A stretch of DNA of 35,128 bases from Candidatus Epulonipiscium sp. (GTDB taxonomy: Bacteria > Bacillota_A > Clostridia > Lachnospirales > Cellulosilyticaceae), in assembly GCA_012841565.1 (NCBI GenBank), contig DUUM01000334.1, positions 1-35,128 of the forward strand. Reading direction: 5' to 3'. Within the stretch, counting starts at the first letter, position 1. Every line of letters starts with the position of its first letter. Shown here piece after piece: positions 1 through 6,239 of the stretch. The notes under the pieces were generated by a model. It had not been told where the DNA came from. It saw only the letters and a program-made list of their open reading frames with translations, and made no database searches. A program made the translations under genes and the position numbers.

Positions 1-77
1 TAGTAAGTACTTCTAGGGAGGTTTAGGACTCTACACATTGCTGATACTGAGTATTTGTGAAGGTTGCTCTTGATCAC
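1..77 (-). CDS. IS3-family transposase OrfB, N-terminal fragment cut by the window edge
   Basis: Reading the minus strand in the frame -1 to orfA gives about 25 residues containing NLHKYSVSAMCRVL and LPRSTYY, the usual N-terminal signature of IS3-family OrfB (the DDE integrase subunit). The coding frame is open back through the orfA end. It is therefore probably expressed as an OrfAB fusion by -1 slippage at the CGAAAG stretch just before the orfA stop (positions 83-88). A GTG at 77 could also serve as a separate start. The DDE catalytic core lies outside the window, so intactness cannot be judged. Confidence 0.7.
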   Translation of the reverse strand, partial: MIKSNLHKYSVSAMCRVLNLPRSTY

Positions 78-79
78 AC

Positions 80-370
80 TTACTTTCGTCCTAAGATCAG
101 CGCTGCTTGCTTTAAAATATCGTTCTCCATTAATAGCTGTTGATTTTGTTTGCGAAGTTTAGTCAGTTCTAACTGCTCAGGCGTTAAGTTATCTTTTTCT
201 TTAAAAGAGCCGCTATTGGCTTCTTGCTCAAGCCACCTTTCTAATGTGGAATAGCCAACATCGTATTCCTTTGTAATATCAGATTTACGTTTGCCATTTT
301 TATAAAGTTGAACTAGCTGATGCTTAAATTCGGGTGTGAATGTACGTCTTGGTTTTTTAGACTGGGCCAT
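80..370 (-). CDS. IS3-family transposase OrfA (helix-turn-helix subunit)
   Basis: This 96-residue protein binds the ends of the insertion sequence. Residues about 10-48 (TFTPEFKHQLVQLY through YSTLERWL) form the helix-turn-helix of the IS3/IS911 OrfA family, and residues about 66-92 form a leucine-zipper-like helix (LTKLRKQNQQLL, ENDILKQ). The length is normal for OrfA. The start is supported by AAGGAG about 8 bases upstream on the minus strand. The stop overlaps the orfB frame, as expected for programmed frameshifting. The gene is transcribed away from the metal-handling genes on its right. Confidence 0.9.
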   Translation of the reverse strand: MAQSKKPRRTFTPEFKHQLVQLYKNGKRKSDITKEYDVGYSTLERWLEQEANSGSFKEKDNLTPEQLELTKLRKQNQQLLMENDILKQAALILGRK

Positions 371-481
371 GGTATCTACTCCTTAAGATTTATAAGTTTA
401 TTTTACATGACCTTAAAATATCTGTCCAGTTAAGTGTAACCTATCCAGTATGTATATAAGTAAGCCAAGGAAGGAATTATT

Positions 482-1186
482 ATGAAAATAAATGAAAGTA
501 GGATACTTGTAGTTGATGATGAGCCTAGAATAGTAGAAGTTGTTAAAGCATATCTAGAAAAAAGTAATTATAAAGTATTTGCTGCTTATGATGGAGAACA
601 AGCTCTAAAAATGTTTGATGAAGTAAAACCTAATTTAGTTGTACTGGATCTAATGCTTCCTAAGATTTCAGGGGAGCAGATTTGCCAAACAATTAGAAGA
701 AAATCAAGGATTCCCATAATAATGCTGACAGCCAAGTCACAAGAATATGATAAAATTAATGGATTTAATATAGGTGCAGATGATTATGTTACAAAGCCTT
801 TTAGTCCTAAAGAATTAGTAGTAAGAGTCGATAGCCTATTGAGGAGATGCAACGAAGGTATCTCACCACTTTTCAATATAATGAGCTGGAATAATAATGA
901 GTTAATAATCAATTTTACTGAGATGACTGTAAAAAAAGATGGAGAGACAGTAAGATTAACACCAAATGAATTTAAATTATTATCAACCATAGTGAAATAT
1001 CCAAAAAAGGTATATTCGCGGGAAGAGCTAATTGATATCGCTTTTGGTATTGATTTTGATGGTTATGAACGTACAATTGATTCACATGTAAAGAATCTCC
1101 GTAGTAAAATAGAAACAGACAGCTCAAATCCTAAATATATCCTGACGGTACGTGGTATTGGATATAAATTTGGTTGTGTAGAATAG
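482..1186 (+). CDS. OmpR/PhoB-family response regulator
   Basis: A 234-residue two-component regulator. The N-terminal receiver domain (about residues 7-120) has the acidic pair D12/D13, phospho-acceptor D56 in VVLDLMLP, the switch threonine in MLTAK (T83) and K105 in VTKPF. The C-terminal winged-helix DNA-binding domain (about 135-232) ends in the usual RGIGYKF. AAGGAAGG precedes the ATG. No kinase gene follows directly. The nearest is the kinase at 3443, beyond the two metal-handling genes, which I infer to be its partner. The IS end lies about 35 bases upstream, so the native promoter may have been displaced. A perfect terminator follows the gene, separating it from the next operon. Confidence 0.93.
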   Translation: MKINESRILVVDDEPRIVEVVKAYLEKSNYKVFAAYDGEQALKMFDEVKPNLVVLDLMLPKISGEQICQTIRRKSRIPIIMLTAKSQEYDKINGFNIGADDYVTKPFSPKELVVRVDSLLRRCNEGISPLFNIMSWNNNELIINFTEMTVKKDGETVRLTPNEFKLLSTIVKYPKKVYSREELIDIAFGIDFDGYERTIDSHVKNLRSKIETDSSNPKYILTVRGIGYKFGCVE

Positions 1187-1210
1187 ATTTAAAAGTTTAA
1201 TCTTATTAAA

Positions 1211-1246
1211 AAAGACTCCCACCTCTTCACGTGGGAGTCTTTCTTA
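1211..1246 (+). terminator. Rho-independent terminator after the response regulator
   Basis: Perfect 12-bp stem AAAGACTCCCAC / GTGGGAGTCTTT with an 8-base loop, preceded by A-rich and followed by T-rich sequence. It can act on both strands. Confidence 0.9.
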
Positions 1247-1281
1247 TTTAGTAGGGGTTCAAGCATATTTTGATTTCTACA

Positions 1282-1287
1282 TATAAT
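1282..1287 (+). promoter_or_regulatory. -10 element for the HMA/cupredoxin gene, weak -35
   Basis: A consensus TATAAT lies 50 bases before the start codon of the metal-handling gene. No good -35 hexamer sits 16-18 bases upstream, which would suit a promoter needing an activator such as the neighbouring OmpR-type regulator. The dependence on that regulator is inference. Confidence 0.45.
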
Positions 1288-1337
1288 CTCCATAAAAAAT
1301 TGTTAAACTTAATCAGAATTATGGAAGGAGGACATTT

Positions 1338-2744
1338 ATGTCTTCAAAAATGACATCGGAAATATTATACATTAACAACATGACTTGTGTTAATTGTGAA
1401 AACAAGATTGAGTGTGTTCTAGGTGGTAAGGCAGGAATTGAAACTGTAAAAGCAAGTTATTCAGCTGGCACAGTTACTATTACGTATAATGAGGATGAAA
1501 TTGTACTTGACGAAATTGAAAAAGCAATTCAAGAACGTGATTACAATGTGCAAAGAGAGAAGAAAATTCCCCAAAAACAAGAAAAAACAAAGCCGTTAGC
1601 AAAACCAGTGAATTACACCAATTTAATCTGTATAGGTATTATTATCTTCACGTTATATGTAATATTAAAACGCTTTGGTTTATTGAGTATTTTTAATTCG
1701 CTTCCAATTGCAAAAGAGGGTATGGGTTACGGTATGTTATTCGTAATCGGATTACTTACATCAGTTCATTGTGTAGCAATGTGTGGCGGTATTTGTGTTT
1801 CTCAATGTACTATAAAGGAACCTAAGAACAACACCCGTGTAAGTAAATTTACAACCATGAGACCAAGCTTATTATATAACTTGGGTAGAGTTATTTCTTA
1901 TACAATAATCGGTGGAATTGTAGGAGCATTGGGCTCTATAGTCAGCTTTTCCGGACCTATGAAGGGGATAGTACAAATTCTGGTAGGAATATTTATGGTT
2001 ATTATGGGATTAAATATGTTAAACATTTTTCCCTGGCTACGTAAATTCAATCCTAGAATGCCCAAAGTTTTTGCTAAAAAAATCTATACACAAAAATTAA
2101 ATAGTAATAGTCCTTTTTTTATAGGGCTAATCAATGGGTTAATGCCCTGCGGACCATTACAAGCGATGCAGTTATATGCATTATCAACGGGCAGCTCTCT
2201 TAAGGGTGCAATATCTATGTTCCTGTTCAGTGTTGGAACATTTCCGCTAATGTTTGCTTTTGGCGCATTAAGTTCTCTCCTTAATAAGAAATTTACCGGA
2301 AACATGATGAAGGCAAGTGCGGTATTAGTACTTGTAATGGGTGTATTTATGTTTAATAGTGGTGCTAGCCTTTTGGGATTGATTATACCATCGTTTGCTT
2401 CAGTAACAAGCAATGCACAAACAAATAATGTTGCTATCATTAAGGATGGAGTTCAGACTGTGACGACTGGTCTTTCCACCGGTCGCTATGAACCTATTAT
2501 TGTACAAAAGGGAATTCCGCTTAAGTGGATTATTCAGGCAGAATCAGGTGCCATTAACGGATGCAATAATAGCATAGTGGTTACCAAATATAATATTCAA
2601 AAGGATCTGGAGGTAGGTGATAACATGATTGAATTTACGCCAACGAGTAGCGAAGCAGTATCCTTTAGTTGTTGGATGGGGATGATTCGAAGCAAAATAA
2701 CCATAGTTGATGATTTGAAAAACTTTGATAATAGGAGGGATTAG
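1338..2744 (+). CDS. HMA domain - UreH/DsbD-like membrane core - cupredoxin fusion, putative copper-handling protein
   Basis: A 468-residue membrane protein in three parts. Residues 8-70 are a heavy-metal-associated domain with the CxxC metal site C17/C20 (MTCVNC). A single helix near 95-113 leads to a six-helix core (about 130-345) of the UreH_2/TauE-SafE/DsbD-like type, with conserved HCVAMCGGIC (H144, C145, C149, C153) and MPCG (269-272). Residues about 367-457 form a cupredoxin-like extracytoplasmic domain with possible copper ligands C409, C445, M447 and M449. Together these suggest that copper or another soft metal is handed from the cytoplasm through the membrane to an outside cupredoxin. 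Databases often call such proteins sulfite exporter family, which is unlikely to be the true function. GGAGG lies 6 bases before the ATG. The next gene follows after 3 bases. Confidence 0.85.
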   Translation: MSSKMTSEILYINNMTCVNCENKIECVLGGKAGIETVKASYSAGTVTITYNEDEIVLDEIEKAIQERDYNVQREKKIPQKQEKTKPLAKPVNYTNLICIGIIIFTLYVILKRFGLLSIFNSLPIAKEGMGYGMLFVIGLLTSVHCVAMCGGICVSQCTIKEPKNNTRVSKFTTMRPSLLYNLGRVISYTIIGGIVGALGSIVSFSGPMKGIVQILVGIFMVIMGLNMLNIFPWLRKFNPRMPKVFAKKIYTQKLNSNSPFFIGLINGLMPCGPLQAMQLYALSTGSSLKGAISMFLFSVGTFPLMFAFGALSSLLNKKFTGNMMKASAVLVLVMGVFMFNSGASLLGLIIPSFASVTSNAQTNNVAIIKDGVQTVTTGLSTGRYEPIIVQKGIPLKWIIQAESGAINGCNNSIVVTKYNIQKDLEVGDNMIEFTPTSSEAVSFSCWMGMIRSKITIVDDLKNFDNRRD

Positions 2745-2747
2745 ATT

Positions 2748-3269
2748 ATGAAAAAACAATCAAATAGCAAGAAAAACATGCAAAAGCTTATCATTATTGC
2801 AGCATCAGCGTTGGCATTATTGGTGGTAGCTTTTAGTATAAAGGTACCACCAACTACAGGGGAGGTTAGTATAAAAAAGGATGATCTACGTGCTGAAAAA
2901 GTTGTAGACGGAGATATTGTTATACCTATCAGCGATATTACTGAAACAGCAAGATTTTATCAAGCTAATACTAATGGTGTTGAACTTGAGACTTTAGCAG
3001 TAAAAGCTCAAGATGGTTCAATTCGAACAGCATTTAATACCTGTCAGGTCTGCTACTCATCAGGTCGTGGATACTATGTACAAGAGGGTGATGTATTAGT
3101 ATGCCAGAATTGTGGTAACCGATTCTCTATGGATGAGGTTGAGATAACCAAGGGAGGATGTAACCCTGTGCCGATTACAGAAGAGTACAAAACAGTGAAT
3201 GAAGATAGTATAACAATATCAAAGGACTTTTTGGCAGAAGCAACAGCAATCTTCAAAAATTGGAAATAA
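2748..3269 (+). CDS. DUF2318 protein with two CxxC motifs, membrane-anchored
   Basis: A 173-residue protein with one N-terminal membrane helix (about residues 13-32) and an extracytoplasmic DUF2318 domain. C99/C102 (CQVC) and C119/C122 (CQNC) could hold a metal or a redox centre, and C138 sits in the family motif GGCNPVPI. DUF2318 proteins are known next to metal-uptake and metal-export genes, but their exact reaction is not settled. The ATG lies 3 bases after the stop of the HMA/cupredoxin gene and has GGAGGG upstream, so the two are surely cotranscribed and probably work as a pair. Metal binding or thiol exchange with the upstream protein is inference. Confidence 0.85.
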   Translation: MKKQSNSKKNMQKLIIIAASALALLVVAFSIKVPPTTGEVSIKKDDLRAEKVVDGDIVIPISDITETARFYQANTNGVELETLAVKAQDGSIRTAFNTCQVCYSSGRGYYVQEGDVLVCQNCGNRFSMDEVEITKGGCNPVPITEEYKTVNEDSITISKDFLAEATAIFKNWK

Positions 3270-3315
3270 AAGTTTTGGAAAGTATTAGAAAGGACATGTT
3301 AATTTTTAATGTTAT

Positions 3316-3346
3316 AAGAGCTATCATTTGAAAAATGATAGCTCTT
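3316..3346 (+). terminator. Hairpin terminator after the DUF2318 gene
   Basis: Perfect 13-bp stem AAGAGCTATCATT / AATGATAGCTCTT around a 5-base loop. The downstream T tract is broken (AATTGTTATG), so termination may be partial. Confidence 0.7.
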
Positions 3347-3358
3347 AATTGTTATGTA

Positions 3359-3387
3359 TTTTGAATCATAATGTTAAATGGTATAAT
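3359..3387 (+). promoter_or_regulatory. Extended -10 promoter for the first sensor kinase
   Basis: TGG-TATAAT at 3379-3387 is an extended -10 element. The -35 region is weak (TTTTGA with 17-base spacing, or TTGAAT with 15). It lies about 55 bases before the kinase start and just after the hairpin, so the kinase has its own promoter. Confidence 0.65.
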
Positions 3388-3442
3388 ATATGAACAGAGA
3401 AGCTTCTATATAGAACTCATAAAAAGGGATGGTTGAGCATTG

Positions 3443-4807
3443 ATGGTAAAAATAAATAAACAATTAGGAAGATACTTTATCATGATATCAATGATATCCA
3501 TTATTTTCATAACGATAATTTCTAATATCAGTATAAACATCTTTTTTTCAAATTACATTAAAGAGGAAAGAAGTAAAGATGATTTAAAAGTAGCCCAGTA
3601 TGTTGAGCAGGTATATGACAATTACAACGGATTAAATGCACAGGCTCTAATGGGCATAATTCACTATACATTTAGTGAATCTGTTGCTGTACGTTTAAGA
3701 GATAATCAGAATTATATTGTATGGAACAGTAGTACTTCAGGTGTAATAACAGATATGGGTGGAGAAGTAATTAGTGAAAGTAGCCTAGCATATGAAAATT
3801 ATCCTATGACTTATCAGGGGAAGCAAATAGGATCCATTGATATAGGGCGGTCAAAAAGCATTATATCGAATATTGAAGATAGGAAATTTATAAGTACAAT
3901 AAATATTGTTTTTGCTATGGCATTTATATTTTCTGTTATTATTGCTATATTATCAAGTTCACGTTTATCTAAAAGGTTTCTCAAATCCATATATCAAATA
4001 ATAGATAATACAAACTTGATTAAAAATGGTAAATACAAGCCGTTAGAAGAGGTAACAACGGATACTTATGAATTACATGCACTTTCTGTATCTATAAAAG
4101 AACTTTCAGATAAATTAAGTCATCAGGAAGCGCTAAGGAAAAGATTAACATCAGATATGGCCCATGAATTAAGAACACCAATAGCAATCCTTCAAAGCTA
4201 TATAGAAGCTTTTATGGATGGAATATGGGAGCCAGATATAGAAAAGCTTACCATGGTATATGAAGAGATAAACAGGTTAACCAGAATGATTGAGGAGCTG
4301 TCTGATTTATCAATTATTGAAAGCGATGAAATAAAGCTTAATAAAAGCAAAGTTAATTTATCTGAATTGATTAGAAGTATTGCTGAAAATTATAGAGCAG
4401 TGTTAATAAACAAGAATATTACTTTTAAGTTAGAAATTCAAACTGATATTGAATTAATAGGAGATCCGGACCATCTCAATCGGATTTTCTTCAATATACT
4501 GTCAAATGCTTATAAGTATTCGAATGAAAATGGAAAGATAAGAATATCTTTAAAGAAAATTGATAATGCTATTAAAATTATTGTGGAAGATACAGGAATT
4601 GGAATTCCAAAAGAAGATATAAAATATATATTTGAAAGATTCTATAGAAGTGACCTTTCTAGAAATAAAGGTACCGGAGGAACTGGAATAGGTCTTACAA
4701 TTACAAAGTCATTGGTTGAAGCAAACAGTGGACAAATAAGTATAGAAAGTGAGGAAGGAAAGGGAACTAAAGTGATATGTAAATTTATGCAGGATGATAT
4801 TAAGTGA
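3443..4807 (+). CDS. Membrane sensor histidine kinase (HisKA/HATPase), first two-component system
   Basis: A kinase of about 454 residues with two membrane helices (about 11-35 and 152-172) bracketing an extracytoplasmic sensor domain of about 115 residues. After these come a HAMP-like linker, a HisKA box MAHELRTP whose His is residue 241 (242 from the TTG), and a HATPase_c domain with N box NILSNAYKYS, G1 box DTGIGIP and G2 box GTGGTGIGLT. All catalytic motifs are intact. The ATG at 3443 was preferred over the adjoining TTG at 3440; both are in frame behind AAAGGGATGG. No regulator adjoins it, so its likely partner is the regulator at 482, with the metal-handling genes between. The sensor domain has no obvious metal-binding cluster. 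Confidence 0.92.
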   Translation: MVKINKQLGRYFIMISMISIIFITIISNISINIFFSNYIKEERSKDDLKVAQYVEQVYDNYNGLNAQALMGIIHYTFSESVAVRLRDNQNYIVWNSSTSGVITDMGGEVISESSLAYENYPMTYQGKQIGSIDIGRSKSIISNIEDRKFISTINIVFAMAFIFSVIIAILSSSRLSKRFLKSIYQIIDNTNLIKNGKYKPLEEVTTDTYELHALSVSIKELSDKLSHQEALRKRLTSDMAHELRTPIAILQSYIEAFMDGIWEPDIEKLTMVYEEINRLTRMIEELSDLSIIESDEIKLNKSKVNLSELIRSIAENYRAVLINKNITFKLEIQTDIELIGDPDHLNRIFFNILSNAYKYSNENGKIRISLKKIDNAIKIIVEDTGIGIPKEDIKYIFERFYRSDLSRNKGTGGTGIGLTITKSLVEANSGQISIESEEGKGTKVICKFMQDDIK

Positions 4808-4842
4808 AAGAAAACCTATTCTATTAAAACACAGGATTTTCG

Positions 4843-4878
4843 GGCCGATTGGAGGTTGCTTTAAACTTCAAATTGGTC
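4843..4878 (+). terminator. Long imperfect hairpin after the first kinase, possible terminator or leader element
   Basis: Outer stem GGCCGATT / AATTGGTC (two G-U pairs) and inner stem GAGGTT / AACTTC (one G-U pair) enclose a 6-base loop, with one mismatched pair between them. A TTTTT run starts about 10 bases downstream at 4888, further than in a classic terminator. It could end the kinase transcript or fold in the leader of the SHOCT genes. Confidence 0.4.
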
Positions 4879-4900
4879 TGAAGGTCCTTTTTATAACGGC

Positions 4901-4919
4901 ATAGAATCCTAGGTTCTAT
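4901..4919 (+). repeat. 19-base imperfect palindrome, operator candidate
   Basis: ATAGAATCC-T-AGGTTCTAT pairs at 8 of 9 arm positions if one G-T pair is allowed, and has CCTAGG at its centre. It lies about 80 bases before the first SHOCT gene, where a regulator could bind. No clear -35/-10 pair was found around it. Confidence 0.3.
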
Positions 4920-5001
4920 TGCAGTTCCTAAACTAGTCATATTTGTGCCATATTTTGAGCTTATAATAAAAGTATCAATTGAAGAAGTGGAGGTAGTTCA
5001 G

Positions 5002-5175
5002 ATGATGATATTAATAGGAGTGATTGGACTGGTTTTATATTATGGGTTTCAAGATACAGGGAATGGATCTAATGTTCATAGAAATGACCCAAATGAAATG
5101 TTGAAAGAGCGATTTGTAAATGGAGAGATTAATGAACAGACATATCTGCAAATGAAAGAAACATTAAAACGATAG
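5002..5175 (+). CDS. Small SHOCT-domain membrane protein
   Basis: A 57-residue protein with an N-terminal membrane helix (MMILIGVIGLVLYYGF) and a C-terminal SHOCT domain (NEMLKERFVNGEINEQTYLQM), the short helical module often found at protein termini in low-copy oligomeric membrane proteins. The start was set at the ATG at 5002 because GGAGG (4989-4993) lies 8 bases upstream; a longer reading from a GTG at 4945 has no such site and adds uncharacteristic residues. It is followed 39 bases later by a second SHOCT protein. The function is unknown. Its place between two sensor systems suggests a link to the metal response. Confidence 0.8.
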   Translation: MMILIGVIGLVLYYGFQDTGNGSNVHRNDPNEMLKERFVNGEINEQTYLQMKETLKR

Positions 5176-5214
5176 TTATATAACGTATGATTTTAGCTAA
5201 CAGGAGGAAAAAAT

Positions 5215-5463
5215 ATGATGCGTGGAAATGGTTGGAACGGAAATTATGGTTGTTCACCTATGGGTAATAATGTATTTGGTGGATGGCATTATCTGATTAT
5301 GCTTGGTGTAGTAATAATAATTATAGCATTATTATCATTTGCTAGAAGAAAAAACAATAGTAATGATAATCAAGCGATTATCAGATTAAAAGAATTATAC
5401 GTTAAAGGTGAAATAACCGAAGAAGAATACTTAAAGCGTAAAAATGTGATTGAAAGACACTAG
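5215..5463 (+). CDS. Second small SHOCT-domain membrane protein
   Basis: An 82-residue protein. The N-terminal 20 residues are rich in Gly, Asn and Met (MMRGNGWNGNYGCSPMGNN), then come one membrane helix (about 25-43) and a C-terminal SHOCT domain (about 51-80, IIRLKELYVKGEITEEEYL). AGGAGG lies 7 bases before the ATG. It is a probable paralogue of the preceding gene. SHOCT proteins with Gly/Met-rich heads are common beside copper-export genes in Firmicutes, which fits the neighbourhood, but no activity can be assigned. Confidence 0.82.
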   Translation: MMRGNGWNGNYGCSPMGNNVFGGWHYLIMLGVVIIIIALLSFARRKNNSNDNQAIIRLKELYVKGEITEEEYLKRKNVIERH

Positions 5464-5559
5464 GTAAAAAGATGACATATCTCAGGATGAGAGAGATAAT
5501 GTAGTTAGTGAATTATATAAATATTATAGGAAAGAATAGATATAGGATGGGGTGATGAT

Positions 5560-6237
5560 GTGTTTAATATTTTAGTTGTAGAGGATCAATCTGATATAAG
5601 TGATATTGTAATGAAATACTTAGAAAGTAGTGGCTATAGCTGTGATCTAGCTGAAAACGGTTTTGAAGCACTTGAATATTTTTCAATGAACACATATCAT
5701 CTCATATTACTAGATGTCATGATGCCAGGGATTGATGGATTTGAAGTGTTAACGAGAATTAGAGAAATCTCTGATATTCCAATTATCATGTTGACCGCTA
5801 AGCAAGAAGAAATAGATCGGTTAAAAGGCTTTGAAAAAGGTGCGGATGATTATGTTGTAAAGCCTTTTAGTCCAAGGGAATTAATGGGACGTGTTAAAGT
5901 GTTTTTAAAGAGGACATATCAAACATCTGGTGAGATTGTTTTGGTGGAAGGCGAATTAAGGCTTTTCATTGGTAGTATGAAATTGCAGAAAGCTAATGTA
6001 GATATTGATCTTACAGCTACAGAATTTAAATTGATTCATGCTTTTATGAGAAATAAGGGACAGGTTCTCACAAGAGAGCAATTAATAGAGCAATCTTTTG
6101 GTCAAGACTACGATGGATTTGATCGTAATATTGGCAGTTATATAAGAAGGATACGTCAAAAAATTGAGGTGGATCCCCAAAAACCTACTATACTCGTTAC
6201 AAAATATGGTGCTGGTTATATCTTTGGGGGTGAATAG
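5560..6237 (+). CDS. OmpR/PhoB-family response regulator, second two-component system
   Basis: A 225-residue regulator. The receiver domain has E8/D9, phospho-acceptor D52 in LILLDVMMP, the LTAK threonine and VVKPF lysine. The winged-helix domain (about 125-223) ends in YGAGYIFG. The start is a GTG with GGATGGGGTGA upstream. The stop codon overlaps the first base of the upstream GTG option for the kinase, so the pair is translationally coupled. It resembles the regulator at 482 in length and in receiver and DNA-binding motifs, and the two may be related by an old duplication. Confidence 0.93.
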   Translation: MFNILVVEDQSDISDIVMKYLESSGYSCDLAENGFEALEYFSMNTYHLILLDVMMPGIDGFEVLTRIREISDIPIIMLTAKQEEIDRLKGFEKGADDYVVKPFSPRELMGRVKVFLKRTYQTSGEIVLVEGELRLFIGSMKLQKANVDIDLTATEFKLIHAFMRNKGQVLTREQLIEQSFGQDYDGFDRNIGSYIRRIRQKIEVDPQKPTILVTKYGAGYIFGGE

Positions 6238-6239
6238 TG

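Larger units (their letters stand above)
1..447 (-). mobile_element. IS3-family insertion sequence, 5' part (runs off the left edge)
   Basis: An orfA gene and the start of orfB in the -1 frame, both on the minus strand, define an IS3-family element. The rest of orfB and the other terminus lie outside the window. The proposed outer end is the CA at 446-447, because the minus strand there begins with TG as IS3-family ends do, and the next gene's ribosome binding site follows closely. The terminal inverted repeat cannot be confirmed without the other end, so this boundary is inferred. Confidence 0.7.

Noticed and set aside
1338..2744. Sulfite exporter (TauE/SafE) as the function of the fusion protein
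   Set aside because: The HMA and cupredoxin domains and the Cys/His motifs of the core point to metal handling; the sulfite label comes from the remote membrane-fold similarity.
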